Part shown: positions 34,701-38,648 of the stretch, piece by piece
Layout: every line of letters starts with the position of its first letter
How positions within the stretch are numbered: position 1 is the stretch's first letter
From: Lingula anatina
Taxonomy: Eukaryota > Brachiopoda > Lingulata > Lingulida > Lingulidae
Direction of reading: 5' to 3'
DNA: 38,648 bases
Assembly (NCBI RefSeq): GCF_001039355.2
Contig: NW_019774369.1
Span: 26,776-65,423 of the forward strand
Translations under genes and position numbers: made by a program
The notes under the pieces: generated by a model
The model's input: the letters and a program-made list of their open reading frames with translations, nothing else
What the model was told of the DNA's origin: nothing
Database searches by the model: none

Positions 34701-37700
34701 AGGGGGTACACATGTAAACTGAACCAGAGCTGAAATATAAATGAAAGTGCTTCAGAGCTCTTGCTTTCCATTTACCTCTGCCACTGTCTACCTGTTGTGC
34801 AAACTCAACAAATTCTGTGTTCATAAATCAACACATATCTCAATGTTGAATATGTGACAGTCACATAGATACCCTCCCCCCAGTGATAGCCCCCCATCCA
34901 CACGACCCCTGACCTCCAGGCACTGGTACAGCTACATATTTGTACCTCTGCCAAATTATCTCCAAACCCTGGTAATAACCTTGCCGCTTAAAAACAGTTG
35001 AGGTGTAAGTTGCACCTTTTCAGTGAACTTCCTATCCCTCAGCCATCAGGGGTCAGATCATCAACCAAACTAGAAATTTTCCTGTTGGGTAGCCATCCGT
35101 CCTAGGAGGGTAAGAAGGTGACACCTCGGGTCTATCTCCACTTCCTTTTGGCCAGTTTAACACCAGGCAGAATTCTGGCTTGATTGAAAACCAGTTAAAA
35201 CCTGCTTTAGTGCCTTCAAGTCAAGTACTAGTGGTGTGGTGTTTCAATCACAGGAGTCAATAGTAACTGTTGCTTTTCTTGATTTGGAAAATAATTGCAA
35301 TCAATACTGATGTTGATTGCAAGAACTGGTTAAGAACTAATTCAAGACTGGCTCAAAACTGTTCAAGCTGGTGATGGCCAGTGCAATATGCCATTCACTG
35401 TGACAGAGGACCATCCTTTGGATGAATAAGTAACTGCCCAATCTCCTTCCACTGGAGTAGCATTAACGCAGCTCTGAATTACTTTAATGGCCTTTTATGT
35501 TTCCTCACCGTTTGAGAAAATTTCAGCGTCCTCTTACACTTGTCACGAAAGGGAAACGGAGTCCATTATAAAGTATCTCATCTCTTACATTACAAAGACC
35601 AAGTAAACATGGCTGCTGGGCATGCGACTGAGCTCCAATGATACACCCTGCTACAAAAACACAGGGTATACCTTGGATTCAAACCTACCCAATATGAAAT
35701 CAATCAAAATCTCATCTCACAGTGATTATCAATACAGAAGATTATATCAATCTCATCAATTATTTTTGAATCTCATTTATGCCAAGGCCCTCCACCCCTC
35801 TTACAATTTAACATGGCTTCAAGGCTAATGACATAACACTCTAATGATATACCCGTCTACAAAAACACAGATTCTTGCCGATTGAAAACCACTTCACAAA
35901 ATAAATTCAATCAAAACAGAAACCTAAGATTCACTCATCATGGGTGGTAGGTCTATAACTTACTCCACTCTCAGGTTTAACCTTTCATGAATTAAGAGAT
36001 TGATCGATGTTGAAATATTTCAATTTAAGCTACACCTTGGAGGAGTACCTCTTTGGCTAAGCTAAATTCAAAACCATGGTCAGAGATATGGTAGTTTAGA
36101 GAAAATCTAGTGAGAACTTGCTCATACCAACTAAAGACAGCACTACTTTTATCTTGAATACATAATGAAATCACATTACAAAACCTTTTAGCAGAATGAT
36201 CTTGGCGCATATAGATGTATCAAGATAGTATGTCACCAACAACTTGATAGAAGAGTGGAAGAGCAAAATGTCAAAATTTGGCTCTGGTAGCTAAGGCTTA
36301 AACTTTGGCATTTAGTACTCTACATTAGTGTCTATATGTTGACACCCATGAAAAGTAACAATACCTTAACCTGAAACAGGTGTTCACTAAAAGTACATTT
36401 TCATTAACTTAACTAAACCCATTTTACTCCTTAACCCATTTCAATCATTACCCCTCAAATATCATGGTAATATTTGAGTCATATCACAAAAATAAAGCTA
36501 TTCTACGAGTTGCATCAGTGATATACATACTATATGTGTAATACCTGCATTATTGTTTTTATCACTTTTTGATAACTGCTTATTACTTCTCATATTGGAG
36601 TGTACTATAGTATTATAGACAATAATGGGGCATGTCATGATTATGCAAATATTACACAAAATATGTGCACCACTGACATGACTCATATAATGAAGTTTTT
36701 TTTTGGAATGTCCTAGTTACAAGATGTGTCTAACCAGGTCAGCATAAACCACTATTTATAATATATACAGGGGCGAATTTAGGGCGTCTTCTGGGTCTTC
36801 CGGAAGACGGTCAGATTTTCAAGTTTACATTGACGGGCATCTTTTTTTTTCTGTCGGAAGACGGTCAAAAATGGAGGATGGATCAATAAAGATAAATTGG
36901 AAGACTGTCAGAAAATAACTCTGGATCCGCCCCTGATATAACTAATACATCTTTTAACCATTTCTACGTATCTCACTTGTGTCTTAAACCTTGAACCCAA
37001 TCTTCTCATTCGCCGCCTGGTGACTGGCGCATCAGGACGCAATGGTTTCTTGCTCTTTGGTTCCTTCTTTTCTTCAATCTTCTGTGAGAAAAGTTTCATC
37101 TTCTCTGCCAGACTCAACCTGATGGAAAATATACAAGCAGTGACATTGTGCCCTGATTACAACATTAGCTCCAAATAGATAGCATGTTATTTCTTTTTTG
37201 TTGGATATTGGCTTACAATTGTGATATATTATGTGGATGCTCACATGGTTTGCGATTCTCATTATACAAACATGTATACCTGTATAATTTACTTGCTAAA
37301 TAAATCTTTATCTTTCATGTTCAGTTACTGAATTATTTTATTAAAAAGAATATAAACAAATCTTCAAGAATAATTTTTAAAGAAGTTTTCTTCACTGTGA
37401 AAAGGTATTTTGGAACAGTAAAAACATCTAAACAGGAACTATATTCACAATAGCTGAGAATCTTTGAATGTTCCTATCATTTCAATGAAGTCAGATGTGA
37501 GATTTAAAATGCTTCGAGAGCATCAAATTTCGAGCATACAGGGGGTATATCTCAAAAGGTTATACTTTTGTAAGGTTTTTACTTACAAATATTTTTATGC
37601 ATCACAATATTTAACAAATCAATCCAGATCAATACTTGGGTGAACTAAGATCCAAATAGAAACTGCAAAACATTTAGGGGGTAAGAAATCTTCATTCTGC

Positions 37701-38554
37701 CCTCAGAAAAAGAAGCCTACCTCGAGGCATCCTCATCTGAATCTGACGTAGTCTCTTCTTTCTTTTTGTTCACTACTTCTGGTTGTCTCATCCTGGCCGC
37801 CACTTTGACTTCCTCCTCTGTGACAGGCTGCGTCTTGGGTCGAACCCTTTTTTTCTCGGCAAATCGAGCTGGCGGTGCAATGTCCTTGTGTCTTGGCTCC
37901 TTGGCTGCTGCTTCAATCTGTTCTTTGGTGAGCTTGTTGAATATTGTAGTTTTAACAGAAACGCTCATGCGAGCTGAATCGTCATCGGGTAAATCGTAAT
38001 CCAAAGCAAGATCTTGTAAATTTTCCAGTTCTCTCGCATTCAGAGCCACTAACCTATCCACATCGCTGTCACTGATGTCACCTTGGAGAGATTCCGAGGT
38101 ATCAAGTCTCGATGAATCCAACTCGGGTGAAGAGAAGATACCAGATTCTTGTTGTTTAACTGGAGTGGTGCCTTGTCTCAAAGGTCTTGTGGGAAGAACA
38201 GCAGACACCGTGGACGGTCCTTTAAATACACTAAGCTGTAGCTCAGGTACAGTCACAGCAGGCGTGGTCTTAGTCAGTACGTCGTACTCTGGTATAGCAC
38301 TGAGCTCTTCTCCAGTGACGGGCAGGGTTTTGTATCTTCCCTGACGCCGCTTCTCAGCACTGCTGGTCTTTTTCTTTTTCTGCTTCTTCAAGGTTTTGGA
38401 TAGAGGCTCAGGATATTCTAGTTTATCTCCTGGTTTGTAGGTGGCCTCGTGGGATACCCATGGCTTGACCTCTTCCTTCTTCTTCAGTTGTTGGAACACA
38501 TTTAACGAGGCTTGCTTTGTCACTTCTGCTCGAAAGGCAATAACAGTTGGCAGA
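10695..38554 (-). CDS. SVIL: Supervillin gene, 31 exons seen, 5' end outside the window
   Basis: This spliced gene encodes a supervillin, a peripheral membrane protein of the villin/gelsolin superfamily. The family links F-actin and myosin II to the membrane and regulates adhesion, contractility and cytokinesis. Splice sites and phases join 31 exons (listed separately) into one frame of about 1,720 residues. The N-terminal half is hydrophilic and basic, with repeated KTxPVT motifs and nuclear-localisation-like clusters (KKQKKKK, RRRMRR). Next come supervillin-typical segments (SIADRL...GWKDRV...[22 protein letters not shown]). The C-terminal half holds gelsolin-like repeats (for example [35 protein letters not shown]), and the end is a complete villin headpiece finishing KKPAGLF. 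Vertebrate supervillin is about 1,800 residues, and longer in muscle. The first visible exon begins in mid-codon, so more lies to the right. Confidence 0.93.
11014..11169 (-). CDS. SVIL: SVIL exon 30: linker and headpiece N-terminal half
   Basis: 52 codons, phase 0 to 0, acceptor ACTTTCAG and donor GTACTT. Ends [17 protein letters not shown], the headpiece start. The [13 protein letters not shown] segment is highly characteristic of villin-type headpieces. Confidence 0.95.
11435..11556 (-). CDS. SVIL: SVIL exon 29: last gelsolin-like repeat, C-terminal part
   Basis: Acceptor TTTCTTAAG and donor GTAGGT, phase 1 to 0. Encodes [20 protein letters not shown] and then YWEYREDV, the final strand and helix of the last gelsolin-like repeat, where supervillins and villins have a G-x-EP-x2-F-x2-(L/M)FP motif. 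Confidence 0.92.
11737..11895 (-). CDS. SVIL: SVIL exon 28: last gelsolin-like repeat, core
   Basis: Acceptor CATTCCAG and donor GTAAAA, phase 1 to 1. [20 protein letters not shown] is the core strand of the last gelsolin fold. The GWWP turn is typical of supervillin. An acidic loop (TEEDEN) and the helix MxTxLKYCK follow. Confidence 0.95.
12207..12374 (+). mobile_element. hAT-like 168-bp miniature element, copy 1
   Basis: Ends CAGGGGTGGAT and ATCCATCCCTG are inverted and resemble the CAGGGGCGGATC ends of hAT-type elements. It is the same length and orientation as the copy at 36768-36935, with roughly 83% identity by eye. It lies in the intron after exon 27, ending 32 bp from that exon's donor. 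Flanks TGTAC and TATAC could be a 5-bp duplication. An 8-bp one is not visible. Confidence 0.75.
12407..12562 (-). CDS. SVIL: SVIL exon 27: gelsolin-like repeat entry
   Basis: Phase 1 to 1, donor GTTGGT. Encodes [20 protein letters not shown], then [15 protein letters not shown]-like residues (as read: [15 protein letters not shown]). TPRLF and F-x-Q-DLY are typical of supervillin. Two in-frame acceptors lie 6 bp apart, at CAAG (12563) and CTCCAG (12557), so Ala-Pro may be optional. Confidence 0.9.
13002..13135 (-). CDS. SVIL: SVIL exon 26: end of gelsolin-like repeat
   Basis: Acceptor TGTTCCAG and donor GTAAGC, phase 2 to 1. Encodes a helix followed by an acidic loop ([19 protein letters not shown]), and then DRDKYDTLL. 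The EG-x-E-x3-FW-x-GL pattern is the standard close of a gelsolin repeat. Confidence 0.93.
13558..13871 (-). CDS. SVIL: SVIL exon 25: gelsolin-like repeat (largest C-terminal exon)
   Basis: 104 codons, acceptor TTTGTTCAG and donor GTAAGT, phase 0 to 2. [20 protein letters not shown] and [10 protein letters not shown] form the inter-repeat segment where gelsolins have P-x-F-x3-F-x-[21 protein letters not shown] and then HGCKC form the next repeat core. The acceptor partners the unusual GC donor of exon 24. Confidence 0.95.
14124..14281 (-). CDS. SVIL: SVIL exon 24: gelsolin-like repeat, with a GC donor
   Basis: Acceptor CACCTGCAG. Encodes [20 protein letters not shown], a repeat core (YFFWQG) followed by its helix. 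The frame runs to CAG at 14124 and is followed by GCAAGG. Joining this GC donor to exon 25 gives [16 protein letters not shown] in frame. No GT donor is available nearby, so this is a GC-AG intron. Confidence 0.92.
14705..14874 (-). CDS. SVIL: SVIL exon 23
   Basis: Acceptor ATTTCCCAG and donor GTAAAA, phase 2 to 1. Encodes [20 protein letters not shown], then a loop, and [14 protein letters not shown]. The TYVVRW-x-F strand begins a gelsolin-like repeat. Confidence 0.95.
15142..15254 (-). CDS. SVIL: SVIL exon 22
   Basis: Acceptor CTCCTATAG and donor GTAAGT, phase 0 to 2. Encodes [20 protein letters not shown], then [12 protein letters not shown], which is inter-repeat sequence of the supervillin type. 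Phase continuity with exons 21 and 23 supports it. Confidence 0.9.
15621..15793 (-). CDS. SVIL: SVIL exon 21
   Basis: Acceptor CATTCCTCAG and donor GTACAT, phase 1 to 0. Encodes [20 protein letters not shown], then [11 protein letters not shown]. The WSLFG-x-(I/L)TQNMETILF segment is characteristic of supervillin. Confidence 0.95.
16056..16212 (-). CDS. SVIL: SVIL exon 20: gelsolin-like repeat core
   Basis: Acceptor ATTTCCAG and donor GTAAGT, phase 0 to 1. [20 protein letters not shown] is a textbook gelsolin repeat strand (V-x-DFG-x-E-x-YVW-x-GK). The helix [20 protein letters not shown] follows, then INPFSPLR. Confidence 0.96.
16574..16719 (-). CDS. SVIL: SVIL exon 19
   Basis: Acceptor AATTTCAG and donor GTAATA, phase 1 to 0. 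Encodes [20 protein letters not shown], then [16 protein letters not shown] and the lead-in to the exon 20 strand (YEMLNPDQ). This is supervillin-type gelsolin linker sequence. Confidence 0.94.
16943..17090 (-). CDS. SVIL: SVIL exon 18
   Basis: Acceptor CATCCCCAG and donor GTGAGT, phase 0 to 1. Encodes [18 protein letters not shown], then [14 protein letters not shown]. The FW-x-LGG-x-(D/E)-x-Y pattern closes the first gelsolin-like repeat. Confidence 0.94.
17280..17416 (-). CDS. SVIL: SVIL exon 17: first gelsolin-like repeat core
   Basis: Acceptor CCCCTGCAG and donor GTTAGA, phase 1 to 0. Encodes [20 protein letters not shown] and then [20 protein letters not shown]. The S-x-NSGDSFVL core is followed by the W-x-G strand of a gelsolin fold. 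Confidence 0.96.
17728..17895 (-). CDS. SVIL: SVIL exon 16
   Basis: Acceptor ATTTAACAG and donor GTAATT, phase 1 to 1. Encodes [20 protein letters not shown], an Ala-rich helix, and ends [11 protein letters not shown], the first strand entering the gelsolin-like region. Confidence 0.93.
18167..18218 (-). CDS. SVIL: SVIL exon 15: short 52-bp exon
   Basis: Exons 14 (phase 0 out) and 16 (phase 1 in) do not fit each other directly. This 52-bp segment has a good acceptor (CTCCATTTTACATTCAG) and the donor GTCTGT, and supplies phase 0 to 1: [17 protein letters not shown] plus G. The join then reads HEVASEAGL. The missing-phase argument and the splice sites are the whole evidence. No start codon or recognisable domain is present. 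Confidence 0.7.
18459..18600 (-). CDS. SVIL: SVIL exon 14: conserved basic segment
   Basis: Acceptor TTTATTTCCAG and donor GTAAAG, phase 2 to 0. Encodes [20 protein letters not shown], then [20 protein letters not shown] and DRELKR. The NPLK-x-LAARKDI-x-EY segment is a supervillin hallmark. The basic stretch may be a nuclear-localisation or membrane-binding patch. Confidence 0.95.
18788..18856. repeat. Short inverted repeat (10-bp arms) in the exon 13-14 intron
   Basis: GTTCACACAA near 18788 is exactly inverted as TTGTGTGAAC near 18855, with about 50 bases between. It could be the ends of a tiny element. Nothing else supports that. Confidence 0.3.
19278..19509 (-). CDS. SVIL: SVIL exon 13
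   Basis: Acceptor CATTTACAG and donor GTAAGT, phase 1 to 2. Encodes an acidic, low-complexity stretch ending [16 protein letters not shown] and joining exon 14 as [20 protein letters not shown] and [10 protein letters not shown] are two similar D-x-F-(D/N)-x-(F/L)-F motifs, possible short interaction motifs. Confidence 0.9.
19959..20072 (-). CDS. SVIL: SVIL exon 12 (uncertain): Thr-rich cassette
   Basis: Acceptor CTTGTTAG. The frame encodes [20 protein letters not shown], then [14 protein letters not shown], an internally repeated (about 27-bp unit) Thr-rich run. Two donors keep phase 1: GTAGAT after 19959 (used here) and GTGTGA after 19902, which adds 19 residues. Exons 11 and 13 also fit without it, so this may be an alternative cassette or a spurious minisatellite frame. 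Confidence 0.45.
20829..20855 (-). CDS. SVIL: SVIL exon 11 (probable): 27-bp acidic microexon
   Basis: CATAAG acceptor and strong GTAAGC donor; 27 bases, phase 1 to 1, encoding ASDDAEDEE. It can be included or skipped without changing frame. Judged from splice sites and phase only. Confidence 0.5.
21181..21276 (-). CDS. SVIL: SVIL exon 10: Pro-rich segment
   Basis: Acceptor GGGCTTTTCAG and donor GTAATT, phase 1 to 1, 96 bases. Encodes [18 protein letters not shown] and ends KHTPR. The FKLP motif recurs in exon 9. Confidence 0.8.
22111..22145. repeat. (GGA)n microsatellite
   Basis: About ten GGA/GAG triplets, about 40 bases on the intron side of the exon 9 donor. On the transcribed strand it reads as a CCT-rich polypyrimidine tract. 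Confidence 0.9.
22184..22270 (-). CDS. SVIL: SVIL exon 9: basic/Ser-rich segment
   Basis: Acceptor CTTCTGCCCAG and donor GTAGAT, phase 1 to 1, 87 bases. Encodes [20 protein letters not shown], then [18 protein letters not shown] looks like a basophilic phosphorylation cluster. Confidence 0.85.
22271..23690. other. Intron 8-9 (proximal part), no feature seen
   Basis: AT-rich intronic DNA. I see no exon, RNA gene or clear repeat. Phase continuity between exons 8 and 9 does not require another exon. Confidence 0.5.
23691..24142. mobile_element. DNA element with 17-bp inverted ends (about 450 bp)
   Basis: ATATACAGCCATTCCAC at the left (from about 23687) is exactly inverted at the right (GTGGAATGGCTGTATAT, 24132-24148). 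The N at 24131 immediately precedes the right repeat. The outer ATATA could be part of a TA-rich target duplication. The interior has more CpG than the flanking intron and no transposase. A 73-codon minus-strand frame inside has no recognisable features. The superfamily is not identified. Confidence 0.65.
24401..24648 (-). CDS. SVIL: SVIL exon 8: conserved supervillin segment
   Basis: Acceptor TCAATTTCAG and donor GTAGTG, phase 2 to 1, 248 bases. Encodes [19 protein letters not shown], then [20 protein letters not shown], and then [17 protein letters not shown]. The SIA(D/E)RL...GWK-x-RV...QFTV-x-GK arrangement is specific to supervillins and identifies the gene independently of the gelsolin part. 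Confidence 0.95.
26010..26200. mobile_element. Foldback element with about 50-bp arms in the exon 7-8 intron
   Basis: The segment 26010-26062 (CATAGGG, TTCCCA, TGAAACTATT, TTCTAT, TAG, TTGATC) is inverted at 26148-26200, where the same blocks read in reverse complement, at roughly 80-85%. The spacer is about 85 bases. No coding capacity. Confidence 0.6.
26366..26539 (-). CDS. SVIL: SVIL exon 7: KTQPIT motif exon
   Basis: Acceptor TATTCACAG and donor GTCAGA, phase 2 to 2. Encodes [20 protein letters not shown], then [20 protein letters not shown]. Contains one of the repeated KTxP(V/I)T motifs and an acidic tail. SPTPEKSP has proline-directed phosphorylation-type sites. Confidence 0.9.
27455..27485 (-). 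CDS. SVIL: SVIL exon 6: 31-bp microexon
   Basis: Acceptor TGTGGCTTAG and donor GTAAAA. The 31 bases convert phase 1 (exon 5 end) to phase 2 (exon 7 start), which no direct 5-7 join can do. The product reads [16 protein letters not shown] across the joins. Supported by phase and splice consensus. Confidence 0.75.
27931..27943 (+). repeat. G13 homopolymer in intron
   Basis: Thirteen consecutive G on the plus strand (C on the transcript). Prone to length error in assembly. Confidence 0.9.
28324..28522 (-). CDS. SVIL: SVIL exon 5: 3' end disturbed by an N
   Basis: Acceptor CACAACCTCCAG at 28523, phase 1 in. Encodes [20 protein letters not shown], then [19 protein letters not shown] and [11 protein letters not shown]. 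Two ILK(S/E)S-like repeats are visible. The frame meets an ambiguous base (N) at 28323 and then a stop at 28311-28313. A strong donor (CAG/GTAAGT, last exon base 28248) lies beyond, in a different frame. A weak donor (GTGTCT, near 28317) lies just after the N. Both give phase 1, as exon 6 needs. The true end is therefore either about 28318 or 28248 with a sequence error near the N. Confidence 0.8.
28588..28773. repeat. Compound microsatellite: (GT)n, (AT)n, poly-T and poly-A
   Basis: (GT)16-like run, then (AT)n, T11, (TA)n, A13, a long (AT)n of about 36 units, and T25. It lies about 65 bp upstream of the exon 5 acceptor on the transcript. T11 and A13, and the AT blocks themselves, are self-complementary and can form cruciforms. 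Confidence 0.95.
28774..30841. other. Intron 4-5, no gene seen
   Basis: About 2 kb of intronic DNA. Slightly richer in G+C around 29130-29560, but no open frame, RNA gene or clear inverted repeat was found. Confidence 0.45.
30842..31030 (-). CDS. SVIL: SVIL exon 4: QPNS-repeat exon
   Basis: Acceptor TTTGTCTTCAG and donor GTATTC, phase 1 to 1, 189 bases. Begins [20 protein letters not shown], continues with seven QP(N/S/G)S units encoded by a 12-bp minisatellite, and ends [16 protein letters not shown] is a basophilic kinase-type site. The frame is continuous with exons 3 and 5. Confidence 0.88.
30877..30966 (-). repeat. Coding 12-bp minisatellite (QPNS units)
   Basis: About seven tandem 12-bp units of the form CAGCCTAACTCC with third-position and N/S/G changes, wholly inside exon 4 and in frame. 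Confidence 0.9.
31031..34533. other. Intron 3-4, 3.5 kb
   Basis: Holds an A26 run at 31303-31328 and otherwise unremarkable intronic sequence. A somewhat CpG-richer patch at about 31740-31830 could be regulatory (for example an internal promoter), but no exon could be defined there. Confidence 0.4.
34466..34507. repeat. C14 / G-tract hairpin next to the exon 3 donor
   Basis: Plus strand C14, TGTAGCT, then GGGGACGGGGGAGGGGGGG. The C and G tracts are complementary across a loop. On the transcript this begins about 26 bases after the exon 3 donor, so it could influence that splice site. Confidence 0.75.
34534..34630 (-). CDS. SVIL: SVIL exon 3: second half of a split KTQ-PVT motif
   Basis: Acceptor GTTCTCTTCCAG and donor GTAAGT, phase 0 to 1, 97 bases. 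Encodes [20 protein letters not shown], then [13 protein letters not shown]. Exon 2 ends FKTQ and this begins PVT, so the repeated motif is divided exactly by the intron. Confidence 0.88.
35607..36000 (+). repeat. Degenerate tandem duplication, period about 204 bp
   Basis: ACATGGCT, (T/C)AATGATA(C/T)ACCC, CTACAAAAACACAG and TCAATCAAAA occur in the same order in 35607-35720 and again in 35811-35920. It lies in the intron between exons 2 and 3. No coding capacity. Confidence 0.55.
36768..36935 (+). mobile_element. hAT-like 168-bp miniature element, copy 2
   Basis: Ends CAGGGGCGAAT and ATCCGCCCCTG are inverted. ATATA flanks both sides and may be a 5-bp duplication. Same length and orientation as 12207-12374. 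It contains three internal GGAAGAC(G/T)GTCA motifs. It ends 41 bp after the exon 2 donor in genomic terms (the intron side). Confidence 0.8.
36977..37118 (-). CDS. SVIL: SVIL exon 2
   Basis: Acceptor TTTTCCATCAG and donor GTGAGA, phase 2 to 0, 142 bases. Encodes [20 protein letters not shown], then [26 protein letters not shown]-x-LF-x-K recalls conserved supervillin N-terminal helices. RRRMRR is a candidate nuclear-localisation signal. APVT is a degenerate copy of the KTxPVT motif. Confidence 0.9.
37122..37720. other. Intron 1-2, no feature seen
   Basis: About 600 bp of AT-rich intron. Nothing beyond the splice sites was recognised. Confidence 0.5.
37721..38554 (-). CDS. SVIL: SVIL exon 1 of window: large N-terminal exon, gene continues upstream
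   Basis: Acceptor GTCTCTCCTTTCAG just above 38554 shows that this is an internal exon, phase 2 in. An ATG further up belongs to the intron. The 278 codons encode a disordered basic and acidic region. It includes [20 protein letters not shown], then [55 protein letters not shown] and a Ser/Asp/Glu end (DSDEDAS). Two KTxPVTxxE motifs and a Lys-rich cluster are present. The donor is GTAGGC, phase 2 out. Upstream exons with the start codon lie beyond 38648. Confidence 0.92.
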
Positions 38555-38648
38555 CTGAAAGGAGAGACAAGGACGTATATAATATAAACCAAATCAGAAT
38601 GTACTTTAAGCATCATAAATCACCCAAAATAATGAATAAGTCCTTATA

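Noticed and set aside
37766-38344. Plus-strand frames of 64-89 codons
   Set aside because: Antisense to supervillin exon 1, which has clear family motifs and splice sites.
1-38648. CRISPR arrays, tRNA or rRNA genes, bacterial-type operons
   Set aside because: No regularly spaced direct repeats, cloverleaf sequences or rRNA segments were recognised. The gene structure is eukaryotic throughout.

Overview
The window is nuclear DNA of an invertebrate animal. It has AT-rich introns, GT-AG splice sites, short exons separated by 0.2-3.5 kb introns, abundant small inverted-repeat elements and microsatellites. A THAP zinc-finger gene, an intronless membrane-protein gene with a decayed inverted copy, and a non-vertebrate supervillin gene fit a lophotrochozoan such as a mollusc. 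The phylum is inferred from overall character, not shown by any single marker.

Layout. Positions 346-1479 (minus strand) hold a two-exon THAP-domain gene. A compact promoter-like block with a near-palindromic CRE-type site lies just upstream of it (1561-1600). Positions 1759-2360 hold a possible orphan exon, a GGACTTGCATTCC repeat cluster and a 63-bp hairpin. Positions 3111-4805 (plus strand) hold a single-exon gene for a 564-residue multi-pass membrane protein with a large, Thr/Ser-rich, N-glycosylatable tail. From 4.8 to 10.6 kb there is no intact gene. This stretch holds three small terminal-inverted-repeat elements and, at about 8.9-9.36 kb, a degenerate copy of the membrane gene in the opposite orientation.

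The rest, 10.7-38.55 kb on the minus strand, is one gene: supervillin (SVIL), an actin- and membrane-associated gelsolin/villin-superfamily protein. I resolved 31 exons by hand from splice sites and reading-phase continuity. They encode roughly 1,720 residues and end in a villin headpiece. The 5' end lies beyond the right edge. The N-terminal half is disordered, basic and carries repeated K-T-x-P-V-T motifs. The C-terminal half holds gelsolin-like repeats and the headpiece. Points of note are one GC-AG intron, 27-, 31- and 52-bp exons, a run of phase 1-1 exons that could be skipped without breaking frame, a coding 12-bp minisatellite (QPNS), and one exon disturbed by an ambiguous base (N at 28323).

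The introns carry several mobile-element remnants. These include two 168-bp copies of one hAT-like miniature element in the same orientation, a 450-bp element with 17-bp inverted ends, a 190-bp foldback, and a 200-bp degenerate tandem duplication.

The three genes show no shared function. The least described items are the membrane-protein family with its inverted relic and the motif-rich N-terminus of this supervillin.
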